Source: Bipolaris cookei
Taxonomy: Eukaryota; Ascomycota; Dothideomycetes; Pleosporales; Pleosporaceae
Assembly (NCBI GenBank): GCA_002286855.1
Contig: NRSV01000011.1
Span: forward strand, 434,001 to 498,000
Direction: 5' to 3'
DNA length: 64,000 nt
A program made the translations under genes and the position numbers. Below are positions 31,042 through 41,041 of this stretch, in pieces. The notes below the pieces were generated by a model. It saw only the letters and a list, made by a program, of their open reading frames with translations. It was not told the DNA's origin and made no database searches. Position 1 is the first letter of the stretch, and each line of letters starts with the position of its first letter.

Positions 31042-32592
31042 TCAAATAGCATGCTTTCCAGCACCGCAAGGCTGGCCAAGGTGCTCATGACCTCCGTGGT
31101 CGAACCTGCTCATGAACCTCGCAGACTCAGCACCGCGCTTGCGGAGGGTAGCGTTGGCCTTGGGGATACCCTCGAAAGAGACGGCGTACTTAGCAACGGA
31201 GTTGGCGATGCTCTGGGTGTTGAGGAGGTAGGCATCGTGAGCAAGGTTGTTAATGTCGTCGCAGGCCTGGTGGTAGCATTCGTCGAGAGGCTTGCCAGCT
31301 TCACCACCGAAGAGCTGGGCCTCCTCCTCAGTCTTGAGGACTTCGGCACCGGTGAAGAGACCTCCAGAGGGGATGCCGTTCTCGAGGAAGGCAGCGTAGT
31401 CGGAGCGTAGAGTGAAGAGGGAGGGAACGTGAGGGAGGCCACGCTCCTCGTAGAACTCTTCAAAGTCCTTCTCGATCTTGTCGGAACCGGCTGCGCCAGA
31501 AAAGTTAAATGCACTGCCATCACCGTCGTAGATACCGAGGACGTAGTTGGGCGAGGCAATCATGTCAAAGTTGAGGTAGGCACGGATCTTGTTGGCCTCC
31601 TCGGTGCTGCCGCCGAAAGTACCGTTGATGGTCTTCATGTAGTAGAAGGATCCAAGCTTGCCGAACTCCTCAGCGCCCCAGAAACCAAGACGAACGGCGT
31701 TCTTGATCTTGTACTTGGTGAGAGCAAGACCAGCGACCAGAGTACCAACAGTACCAGATCCATCATCGTTGATACCAGGGCCCTGGAAGACGGAGTCAGT
31801 GTGGCCACCAACCATGAGGACGTTGTTGTGATCGCCCTCCTTTGTCTCAGCAATGACATTGTAGTTGGTTCGGTTTTCCTGGATAGCATTGATAAAGAGG
31901 GTTCCCTCGAGTGAAGTACCGTTTCCAAGCTTAGCAATGAGAGCCTCTCCAGCCTCCTTGGTCATGCCGACAGTAGGAGCGTAGTCGCCCGCACCTCCAA
32001 GTGTACCTGAGAGGGGCTGCTCTGGCTCATTGTTGTAGATGAGCGCGCCTACAGCACCAGCAGCCTTTGCCAGGATAGACTTTTGGGCAAAGGTACAAGT
32101 GCCTCGAGAAATAAGTGCGTGTTGGCCAGAAACACTAGCAGAGTAGTCTTCAGCGGCGCATCCCAGGTTGTTAACCTTGACAATGTTGGCAGTGGCATCG
32201 CCAGAGGGGCCAAATGTCATGTAAGAGACGGGAATCTCTTCGCCCGCAGCAGTGAACTTGGTAGTAGCAGCGGTGAAAAGCTCAACGAATGGCTGCTTGT
32301 ACACGTCATAGTAACCAGTGGCCAACAAAGTCTGGTACAACCATTCGGTGGTCGCGTTGTGCCCTGTGCCACCAAAAGCACGGTTACCCCCAGCTTCGTC
32401 GGCAATGTCTTGAAGCTTTTGGGAGCCCTTGAGAAGATCCTCGAGTTTAATGTCCTTGATCAGATCCTTGGGAGTGACGAGCTTCTTAGGCTTGTCGTGA
32501 GGCTTTCCGGGCTTTGCAGGCTTCTCGTCTGGCTTGGGACCGACCTGGGCAAGGACAGGCGCAGCGAGCGCAACGAATGGAACGAACCTCAT
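31042..32592 (-). CDS. secreted M28 zinc aminopeptidase with PA domain
   Basis: Single exon, 516 residues. A signal peptide (about 1-15, MRFVPFVALAAPVLA) precedes a Lys/Pro-rich stretch (17-40). A protease-associated insert (about 130-240) contains GQHALISRGTCTFAQKS. The M28 zinc ligands are visible: His264 in GGHTDSV, Asp276 in INDDGSG, Glu309 with catalytic Glu308 in GAEEFG, Asp343 in NFDMI, and the last His in CYHQACDD. Two cocatalytic zinc ions hydrolyse N-terminal residues from peptides. Architecture and length match aminopeptidase Y / fungal secreted leucine aminopeptidases. It is likely extracellular or vacuolar and gives access to protein nitrogen. Several N-x-S/T sites support secretion. 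Confidence 0.92.
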   Translation of the reverse strand: MRFVPFVALAAPVLAQVGPKPDEKPAKPGKPHDKPKKLVTPKDLIKDIKLEDLLKGSQKLQDIADEAGGNRAFGGTGHNATTEWLYQTLLATGYYDVYKQPFVELFTAATTKFTAAGEEIPVSYMTFGPSGDATANIVKVNNLGCAAEDYSASVSGQHALISRGTCTFAQKSILAKAAGAVGALIYNNEPEQPLSGTLGGAGDYAPTVGMTKEAGEALIAKLGNGTSLEGTLFINAIQENRTNYNVIAETKEGDHNNVLMVGGHTDSVFQGPGINDDGSGTVGTLVAGLALTKYKIKNAVRLGFWGAEEFGKLGSFYYMKTINGTFGGSTEEANKIRAYLNFDMIASPNYVLGIYDGDGSAFNFSGAAGSDKIEKDFEEFYEERGLPHVPSLFTLRSDYAAFLENGIPSGGLFTGAEVLKTEEEAQLFGGEAGKPLDECYHQACDDINNLAHDAYLLNTQSIANSVAKYAVSFEGIPKANATLRKRGAESARFMSRFDHGGHEHLGQPCGAGKHAI

Positions 32593-32667
32593 CTTGAATA
32601 TTGAGAACGAGGGATGAGCAAAGACTGAAAAGGCTGCCGTGACAGATGCAACAGGAATTGCATGGCT

Positions 32668-32675
32668 CTATATAC
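32668..32675 (-). promoter_or_regulatory. TATA-like box of the aminopeptidase gene
   Basis: GTATATAG on the minus strand, about 76 bp upstream of the ATG at 32592. Position and sequence fit a core promoter. Confidence 0.4.
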
Positions 32676-33008
32676 TCTGGCTGACGTCCTCATAAATGAC
32701 TATGAGAGTTGGGCTAGCATAGTCGCGTGCTTCCTGGCCTAACCAATTCAGGCAGCTGTTATCGCGATCGCTTGTTGGCCACCTTTTGGGAACCAGGAAA
32801 TGGGTATTCAAGGCACGCTGTGGGTTATTGGTGACGGGTAGCCGGGTGAAGGGCTGGGGGCGAAGGCGACGAAATTGATGAAGGTCGACTTGGCTGCGTG
32901 ATGCTGTGTTGTATGAGGAAGGAGAATAGCCGCATCGTCTCTCGGACATACCTAGCTCACGGCCAGACGACACTTGATTGGGAAGTTTAGATGACGGCCA
33001 AGCATCCA

Positions 33009-33019
33009 CCCCCCCCCCC
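33009..33019 (+). repeat. poly-C tract (11 bp)
   Basis: Eleven consecutive C residues in the intergenic region. Length is likely to be unstable or prone to sequencing error. Confidence 0.9.
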
Positions 33020-33435
33020 GAATCGCCTTGGCGTGATAGCGCCAAAATCAGGGCGGATGATAATGGAGGGGGCAAAACGACGGTCTCGCCACTGGAACAC
33101 TTCGAGAAGCTCTCGGATTAGCAGCAGGCTGCTCTCATTTTGATCAAAAAACACGCAATGTGTGACTAAAGTGGCTTGCTGTGCCAGTCCAAACGAAGCC
33201 TCGGTGGCCGTCACTATGCTACTGCTACGGCTGTTATGCTTGGACTTGGCAGTGGGTATATGATCATAAAAGCTCGCAAGGAATAGAGCCGAGTAGGTTT
33301 GGCCAAATTACGAATTGATAAGTCAAGTCACACTCGCACCGGCCGAATACGACTGGGATCGATAGATATTTACAGAACCACGTCTCCGTTAGATATAAGA
33401 AAGCACAGGCCATCATTATCATTATCCTTCTCTGC

Positions 33436-35156
33436 TTATTTGTCGAAGCCCTCCTGCAACTTGACAACAAACGCGCCACGCTCCATAGTGTTGACCAGGA
33501 TGTGTCCGCTCTTGAACAGCGCGTAGCTCGACCAAGTTCCAACGAAGTCAACGCTACCACCTCCGGGAAGGTTGTCATCTTCGGGGTAAATATCTGTCAT
33601 AATCAATTTTGATGTTTTTCAATAGCAAGGCGGCGAAAACAACTTACCGAAGAAGCCAACTTCCCTAACACCAGCACCGGTGGGATCCTGGGGAATCGAG
33701 CGGACATCCAAGACACGGAAACCAGTGCCGTAGTTGGACTGGTATGCGAAACCGTCAGCAACATACTGGTTGTGGTCGACACCCTTGGCTCCACTCCTGT
33801 ACAGTCCGGTTTGCTTTGGTGCGCGCAGAGATGAAATGTCCCAGATGTAGGTGATGGGATTTCCTGGGGCACCGGGGCCAACCTTGTCGTACTCATCGTA
33901 CTCGTCATCGAGAAGCAGGTACTTTTGGTTCTTGGGGTCCAAGACAGCGCCCTGGTGGGTGTATGCTGCACCCTCGTAGGAAGTGACGGACAGCAGAACA
34001 GAAGCCTTCTTGTCCGTTACGTCATAACTGGGCCTTGTCAGTGCTGCTAATTTGATCGAAAGTGCTAACTTGCATGGAAAGTGAGTCTTCGTTGTAACCG
34101 TAGCAAATCTCGTGGCCTTCGAACTGGGTGTCGGGGCCGTGGTAGATAAGACACTGTGCATCGTGCACGTAACCGTCTTGCGACGCACTTGAGATACAAT
34201 GTCAGCCGAGTGTTGAAGATGCCCAGGTTTGGAGACCTACCATCCAGGAGTGGTTGGGTTGGAAGGGTCGGTGATGTCAATGAAGATGATACCGGACTTG
34301 CACTTGTCGGTCCTGGGCTGCGCTCCTACGGCGTAGATGAAGTTGGTCTCAGGGTTGGTCACGACATTGTGAGCTCGGCCACTGGGGAGGCCCTTGAAGT
34401 GGCCAGTGAGATCCCCGGAGTTGCTGAAGACCTTCGGGGAAGCCGGGTTGATCGTGAGCAGCTTCTTCATGTCGAAGATCTGGATGCCGTGTCCCTGAGC
34501 TTCGCTGCCGATGATCATCAGGTTGTTCTGGCCACGGATCTCGCGCCAGGTGCTAGGGGTCGAGTATGCTGGAAGACGTCCAAGGTATGACAGTTTGCCT
34601 TCCTCGGTGATCTCAGCAAACGCAGTACCATCTTGCTGTCCGATTGCAACAAACTCGCGACCATCGTCCGAAGTCCAACCTGAAAGTCATCAACATTGGC
34701 CATTCTGAAGGGTGTGCATATTCCTTACCCCATGATGACGATCCGACACCACGGGTACTGCCGAGCTCGGCATGTGATAAGAAGTGGAGGAGATCGATCT
34801 AATCATAGGTCAACTATTACTATCCGGCTAGGGGACTGTTTTCACTGACATTCTTGCACTTGAAGACATCGGTGTCGGTAACAGCGGTTCCGTTGATGCA
34901 CTCGACCTTGTTCTTGACCTCGGCGAACTGGGCAGAGTTGTACATGCCCGCCGCCTCTTGTTTGGCCCATGACTCCTGTTACGAGTTAACATCAAAGCCG
35001 AGCATAGCGGAACGGGGTCGCAACCTTCTTTAGGGCCATGTTGTTCTCGTGCCTGATGCCAGAGTCATAGAGCTGGGCGGCCCTAAGCTCGTCTTTGGGC
35101 ATTTCCTTTGCCGCCGCAAGGGCGGAGAGCGAGAGGAGAGCGGTGCGTAGGAACAT
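33436..35156 (-). CDS. secreted LVIVD / choice-of-anchor B-type beta-propeller protein
   Basis: Seven exons on the minus strand: 35025-35156, 34850-34975, 34729-34798, 34241-34679, 34074-34187, 33648-34027, 33436-33593; together 472 residues. The signal peptide is MFLRTALLSLSALAAA. Repeated blade-like units follow, e.g. GIQIFDMKKLL, GIIFIDITDPSNP, DGYVHDAQCLIYHGPD, YDVTDKKASVLLSVTSY and GFRVLDVRSI. These 'IxDVTDP'-type repeats and the Cys-containing DGYVHDAQC/EICYGYNED region match fungal choice-of-anchor B (LVIVD-repeat) proteins of unknown function. Intron 5 (34028-34073) uses a GC donor (GCAAGT), the only choice that keeps frame into YDVTDK. The first donor (GTTGCG) is weak, so exon 1 may differ slightly. 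Probably extracellular; no catalytic role is known. Confidence 0.82.
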
Positions 35157-36422
35157 GTTTGCGGTAGCTTGAGAGGCAACGAGACAGCGGTGCTCGAGGC
35201 ACTATAGGCCCACGGACGTTCTTAAATGTTCGTTGTCTACTATGGAGACTTCGTACATGGCAGATGACTACAATGCAACCCCTATGGCGAACCAGGCAGG
35301 TCTAGAGGCTACCTGCCCCCTTTGGATGCTGCCATCGGCATAGTGACCCATGGTACGCAATGGTGTGGGTGCACAGGCGGCGAGTGGTAGGGATACGAAG
35401 CATTGTATAGCCAGGGCGGGCAGGCGTATGGAGAGGAGCATTGGAGCGTCTAGATTAAGCAAAAGCTTGAATTGCGGATGGGTGCACGGTTCGGGAAGGA
35501 GGCTTTGTCTAAGATGTCTTGGCCGCTGTTACTTCTGGCTAACCGGCGGCGGGATAAAGCGGCCAAGAGCGCGATCGTCATGTCGCCAAAGATAACGCGT
35601 TGCGCGCACGATGCCAAGAAGGGCAATTCCAATGTTGCATCGCTCGCATTGCTCGCAGACGGCGTGTCCAAGGGCAGAGAGCGTGATGCCCGCACGCACC
35701 AGCCTTTGCACGCCAAGATTGTTGAGAAGCACTGCTTTTAGCTGGCAATAACTGTGCTTGCCGCGTTGCCGACATGTGTTACCACCCGGCAATGTCATGG
35801 GAATGGGAATGGGAGCGCATCGCTGCCAACATCCTCGGAGTTCCACGACGTGGCGAAAATCGTCGCCGGCCCAGTGCCGCACTCTTCATACATAGTACGC
35901 ATGTACGTACGTACTTGTAGTGCAAAAGCCATGCTGTCCGAACACCTCGTGATGACTGAGTTTTCCACCCAATGGGGCCGCACATGAGTTTTTTTTCTTC
36001 TTCGCTGCATCGGATTGCTGCTAATTGGCCCAGCAAACAACCCTCCAATAGAAAACGCACCGTAGTGCGGACGAACCATGCCGATTTGAACTGGCCCATC
36101 AAGTCTTGTCCATTTGGTGCAGTCCAGTCTACTCTTTCGATCGTGAGCCGGTGGGGACGGCGGGGCAACGTTGGGCCGTCACGTCGCGTCCGCTACCGAC
36201 CGTCGCGGGGTTCTACTGTTGCGTCACATGTCAAAACCTGTAAACATCACAACCAAATAACACAAACAATATCCTGAAATAACTCTTCAGAGGGCGTTGT
36301 GCCCATCAAATATTCATTATCGAATGTATATACTCATAGAAGCCGTCAATGGTCATAGTCTCGTCCGCAGTGGCGCATAGAGCTCATCAGATCTTCGTCA
36401 TGCCTAGTGCTCTACCATGCAT
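35157..36422. other. intergenic region
   Basis: Upstream of the beta-propeller gene on the left, 3' flank of the HAD gene on the right. Several overlapping open frames occur on both strands between 35268 and 36277, without domains, introns or signal peptides. A GTAC-rich short repeat lies near 35900. No gene is supported. Confidence 0.45.
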
Positions 36423-37230
36423 TCACATGGAAGCCTCAACCTTCTTGAGGCACTCCTGGAAGTCCTTCCAGTCATACATGATGGCTGCGCACTTGGTCTC
36501 TTCCGTCAGGAGCTTGGCCATCTCTTCCATCTTCTCCTTGCCCTCCTCGATACCGTAGATGCCGACGTATCCTATGCAGGGGATACCGGCGCGCATGGCA
36601 GCCGTCGCACCGCTCTTGCTGTCCTCGACCGTCACAGCCTCCGAGGGCTTGACGCCAAGCTGCTCGGCTGCGTACAGGTAGATCTTGGGGTCAGGCTTGG
36701 ACGAGGGCGGGTTGAGCGAGGTGGCAGCCGAGTAGACATGTTCGTTGGGGAAGAAGTGGTCGATGCCCGCCTTCTCAATCGACGCAACGACGCGGCTCTT
36801 GGCTGAAGTCGACACAACGGCCATGGGGTAGCCCTGCTCCTTGAGCCACTTGAGCTGCTCAGTCACACCAGGACACTCAACCGCCTTCTGGCTCAGCTTG
36901 CGAGTGACGGCGCCCAATTCCTGCTGGACGTAGTCGTCCATCTCCTCAGGCGGCATCTGGAAGTTGTGCTTCTTCTGCAGGCCGTTGAGCATACCGCGGA
37001 AGTTGTGGCCGACAAAGTCCTCTAGCAGCGTCTCGGCTGTGTACTTGGCGTCGATGTTGTGCTTGCTGAGGACTTCGTTGGTGAGGTCAGCGCAGGCCTC
37101 GAAGGCATAGCGCTCAGACTGGACGAGCGTGTTGTCGCAGTCGAGCATGATGTACTTTGCCTATACATGGGTCAGCGGGGTACTGGCGGGGTACATTTTC
37201 AAGGTGGGGGTGCGTGTTTACCTTGCCCAT
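36423..37230 (-). CDS. HAD-superfamily hydrolase (phosphoglycolate/beta-phosphoglucomutase-like)
   Basis: Two exons, 37222-37230 and 36423-37160, giving 248 residues. The first exon codes only Met-Gly-Lys and is followed by a 61 bp intron. With it the protein begins MGKAKYIMLDCDNTLV, the classical HAD motif I DxDxT (Asp10 nucleophile, Asp12 acid/base). A helical cap (about 25-95) contains FVGHNFRGML. Motif II is AVVSTSAKSR, motif III lies around SKPDPKIYLYAAEQLGV, and motif IV is VTVEDSKSGATAAMRAG. Cap type C1 and overall length match cytosolic phosphatases such as 2-deoxyglucose-6-phosphate or glycerol-3-phosphate phosphatase. The substrate is unknown. If the microexon is not used, translation could start at the Met at 37148, immediately before the DxD motif, which would be unusually short. 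Confidence 0.85.
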
Positions 37231-38536
37231 GGTTGCTGCGGTGTTCTTGTATCGAGGCTGGGTGGGTTATCAGTGCTGCTAACTGACTGCTCAAAGTAGC
37301 CTGGTAAAGTGTTGGGTGTGGAGGCAGGAAGAGAGAAGATAAGGACCTTGAAGGGCTTGTTGGGACTCAAGTAAATAAGCAGAAGTGAGCGCGCCTACCG
37401 GGTGTCAGGCATGGGAAGGCGGCGGCGGTGCAGCAGCGGGCAGGCGCACCTACGTCATTGGCCAATATCGTGGAGCGTGCGCAGGCCATTGGTGGGACGC
37501 ACGTAACTTCTCTCACCACTTTACTCTCACCTTGGCTTCCCCCACCACGCCGGCCTGTCTGCAACATGGTGGGTCGCCTTTCTCGCATCTTCTCTGCCGT
37601 ACGCCGCCTGTCTTTTACCTGCATCCGCTGCTCTCACTGTCTTTGACTATAGCGCGGGAACTGCGGTTTCGCTGACCTGCTGCACCAGATGCTTCGTTTG
37701 CTCATTTGGGCACTACGTCTGTATCACCAGAATCCACGCGGCCCGGCATGTCACCATGGGCACCGCCTCATCCCGCATGGGCAAATCCAATGCCTCTGGC
37801 ACGGCCTGCGGTGTGCGCAGTGAGTAGTTCCTGCATGCAGGCAGTGACAAGCGTGCATCCCCACCTACGTCTCCATGCAGCCACAAATGCGGAGAGGCTG
37901 TTGTTTCGTCAATACTTGGTCCTTTAAATCGTATTCAGGCATCAGCACTTTACTCCAAAGCATGATTGAACACTGCATGCCCAACTACGGCAAAGATGAA
38001 ACATCCTTACCTTGTCCAATGTATCGGACCTGTGCCGCCCTCATCCAGTCGTTTGTTGTTCGCAGTTGGCTGCTTCACGTATGTCCGTGCATGTTAACTT
38101 CCCTTATGGATCCGGAGCCTCTTCTCAGGACTTTTACCTTTACAGCAAGAACTCAGCTGTTCCCACTCTTGACACGCGTCTCGTGAATCGCGTTTGTTGC
38201 GTCCTCAACGTTGCACCGGCCATCGCTGTGCAGAAATGTACCCGGCCGATAGGTAAACATGGCTTGCGCAAACTCTCATTGTTACATCATACGGGCAACA
38301 GCCTTGATACAAGATGCACGTCGTGCCCGAAGTCATTCACTTCCAAATGGCCAAAGCGCAATGCGAACAGGGAAGTATGGATAGTCCAAGAGTAGTGCCT
38401 GTTCACGCATGTCTTAGTGCTGAATCATTTCATTCGTATCATTTGCTCTTCATGCAATGGACGCTGGTAATACATTAAAGTACAGATGCAAGTTTTGTAG
38501 CATTTCTCTCCATGGTCACTAACCGAGCTCAGCGCT
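37231..38536. other. intergenic region between two minus-strand genes
   Basis: No gene is supported. A short plus-strand frame from about 37755 begins Met-Gly-Thr-Ala-Ser-Ser, which looks like an N-myristoylation signal, but it stops after about 23 codons and no convincing exon follows. Confidence 0.45.
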
Positions 38537-39769
38537 CTATTTCTTTGAGTCCTCTTTGGCCTTCTCAGCAAGCTTGGACGCCTCGTCACCCTTCTTTTGC
38601 AGAATGTCCGAGATCTCTGAAATGGCATCCTTGAGAATCCTCTGTGCCTCGTCGCCGTGCTTCTGGGCCACTTCTTGTAGCTGGCTCAGCTTGGGTAATA
38701 TTTGGTCACCACCGGGAATCTTCTTGAGGTACTGCTCGTAGTCGCCAAAACCACCATCCTTGGCCTTATCTGCGACGCTCTTGATGTACAACTGAAGGTC
38801 ACCGGTGTCGCCCTTCTCGACGGCCGACTTGACGCGCTGGCACAGCTCTTGGACGTTACCTCCTTTCAGCGCATCGGCATTCTCTTCCACAAGCTTCTTG
38901 ACTTGTGGGTTCTTGTCAAGATAAGGTTTTGCCTGTTCCATGCCCTTCTTCCACGTCTCATCGCCCATCTTGTTCAGCTTCTCAATTTTCTCCTGTACTA
39001 TGCTCCTAATCTTCTCAATGTTGCCGGCACTCATACCAGTCTTGACAACATCACTGATCTGCTTCCATGTCCTGTCGACTTCCTTCTTTGCTTCAGGGCC
39101 ATACTTGTCGCCGTACTCTTTGAGCTTGTCAATGTTGCCGCCCAACTTCTCCTTCAGTTGTGGGTGGTTGTCCATGATTTGCTGTGAAGCATCGCCGGCA
39201 AGGTCTGCAATACGGCTCATGTGCTTGGTAATGACGTCCCAGGTCTGGTGTGCAGTGACAAGGCTCATGTCACCCTTGCCCAGGACCTGTCGCATCTCAT
39301 CGTATGCTTCACGCACAATGCTGTCGACTTCGTCGCCGTGCTTTGCTCGTATGGCATCAAGATCATCAAAAGCAGAGTCAACGTAGCCCTTGGCACCGGG
39401 AATGAACGCAGCATAACTCTGAGCGGCTTGACGAAGCCACTGTAGCGCCTCGTTTGGCTCGGGGGTCTGCTCCTTGATCTTTTGCGAAGCCGACTTGACG
39501 TAGCCTTGTGCAGTCTTGGAGGCCGCGACAACGTCCCGGGCACCCGATTGTCTGTAGAAGATATAGCCGACGGTGATAGCGGCAAGAGCACCAGAAGCAG
39601 CACCAACTGCGGCATGTGTACCAGCACCCGAGTTACCGGAGCTGGCTGGCTGGGTTGACTGGAAACGCGGGTGTTGGGCGCGGTACTGGGGATTTGCTAC
39701 GCGAGCAGCCGGGCGACGCGCACAACGAGCTGCAAAGCGTGCATTCTGTGTTGCTTGTCTTGAGAACAT
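38537..39769 (-). CDS. putative mitochondrial membrane protein with long helical repeats, function unknown
   Basis: Single exon, 410 residues. The N-terminus is Arg/Ala/Gln-rich with no acidic residues (MFSRQATQNARFAARCARRP...), a strong mitochondrial presequence. A hydrophobic helix follows at about 53-71 (AAVGAASGALAAITVGYIFY). The remaining 330 residues are almost wholly charged, amphipathic helix with a loose repeat around K-x-G-D-E and Y-G-x-K-x-G, reminiscent of apolipoprotein- or LEA-like helices. An inner-membrane anchor with the helical part in the matrix or intermembrane space is inferred. Similar uncharacterised proteins exist in filamentous ascomycetes; I cannot give a function. 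Confidence 0.75.
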   Translation of the reverse strand: MFSRQATQNARFAARCARRPAARVANPQYRAQHPRFQSTQPASSGNSGAGTHAAVGAASGALAAITVGYIFYRQSGARDVVAASKTAQGYVKSASQKIKEQTPEPNEALQWLRQAAQSYAAFIPGAKGYVDSAFDDLDAIRAKHGDEVDSIVREAYDEMRQVLGKGDMSLVTAHQTWDVITKHMSRIADLAGDASQQIMDNHPQLKEKLGGNIDKLKEYGDKYGPEAKKEVDRTWKQISDVVKTGMSAGNIEKIRSIVQEKIEKLNKMGDETWKKGMEQAKPYLDKNPQVKKLVEENADALKGGNVQELCQRVKSAVEKGDTGDLQLYIKSVADKAKDGGFGDYEQYLKKIPGGDQILPKLSQLQEVAQKHGDEAQRILKDAISEISDILQKKGDEASKLAEKAKEDSKK

Positions 39770-41041
39770 TTTGAGACCTATGTGAATCGATCTGTTTCAA
39801 ATGGTATCGATGAGGGTATTTTTGAAAACAAAGGCGAGGAGGAATTGGGTACCTTGATAGGAAGAGTGAATTGGAGGATGCAGTAGGGACTCAGAGCTTT
39901 AAAGGCCCTTGAAATCTCTTGTAGCAAATTGCTCGTCGTCCTGGGAGTGACGTCGCCATGATAATGGGAAGCGCTAAGCCTTGGGGTAGTCCGGGAAGAG
40001 CTACTAGGGCCCGCAGGATCCACCGAGCGTCATTGGTCCGTCATATTGGTAACCATTCAAACTCTACCACCCCGCCTTTTCTAAATCTCTATCCAGGGTA
40101 AACGAATTACATGGCGAACTCCTCTTGGATCCATTGCAATGATGCAGTTTGACATGGAAAAACGTAGGATTTGATCTAACGCCTCTCGGAAAATGTCTAG
40201 AATCCCATCTAGTACGAATGGAACAATGTATCCAACTTGCGATCGGTTCAAGGAAACTGAACCAGCGACTTGCTAGTCGCATGCGCGCATGTGTGCATGC
40301 ATTCTTGGTTTTCTTTTCTCTCCTCGTTTTCGCTGTTGCCTCGTCACATGCCCTGCTTTGTATCTGTTCACAAACTGTTCCCGACCTAGCAAGTGGCTGA
40401 ATGATGTCACCAGGCGCTTTGCTCTCCACGTTTTACACAAAGATGTTTGTCCTATCGATCCGTGCATATTCTTAGCCCGACGAGCCGAACAAACATGCTC
40501 ATCTAAGCTATTCTCATCAATGGTGGTCTTGAAATGCGCTCTTGGGCCCAGCGCCCATGGTGGTTTATCAGATTTCAAATCAGCTCTAATCCGAGCATTG
40601 TAGCCATTCAAATTTGAGGCGAAATGGAAATCAACGCGGAAAACAATCGCTGTAGAATATCATTAAAGGTAGCTATATATATACCTTTGAAATATGCAAT
40701 TATGATGAAGATGCCATGTCAAAATGTTCATACACTGTTTTGCAACTTGTTGCAAGAAACGGTCGCGTGAATTCCGGATGACGTAACATAGCTTCGTTTT
40801 GACGCGATAATGTCGCACCTCAGCGTGTGCCCTGTCTAGCCGTCTGAACATTTGCACCTCGGCCCTCGAGTTAGCAACACTCATAGGGCAAGGCGACAAC
40901 AACATTCGGCTTTTAGCGGTTTCAGACGCGTCCAGGAGAGCTCCATAGGCTTCAGCTTGTATCACGCGCTCATGCGCAATCACCTCGGCACAACCGTAAT
41001 ACTATAACCCGCCACCCCTTCAACGCTTTCAAACCGCGGCA
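39770..41041. other. intergenic region between divergent genes
   Basis: Holds the promoters of the mitochondrial protein gene (minus) and the amino acid permease gene (plus). Open frames at 40064-40611 exist on both strands over the same bases and lack domains. Nothing further is supported. Confidence 0.45.

Larger units (their letters stand above)
32593..33435. other. intergenic region upstream of the aminopeptidase
   Basis: Contains the aminopeptidase promoter (TATA-like box, CRE-like TGACGTCC at 32682-32689) and, at the right, the 3' flank of the next minus-strand gene. A run of eleven C residues lies at 33009-33019. No gene seen. Confidence 0.5.

Noticed and set aside
35268..36277. Several open frames on both strands
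   Set aside because: They overlap one another on both strands, none has a domain, and GC-rich DNA easily yields such frames.
37755..37930. Possible small gene starting Met-Gly-Thr-Ala-Ser-Ser (myristoylation-like) with a GTGAGT donor
   Set aside because: Only about 20 codons precede the donor, and the best downstream acceptor gives a 15-codon end with no conserved feature.
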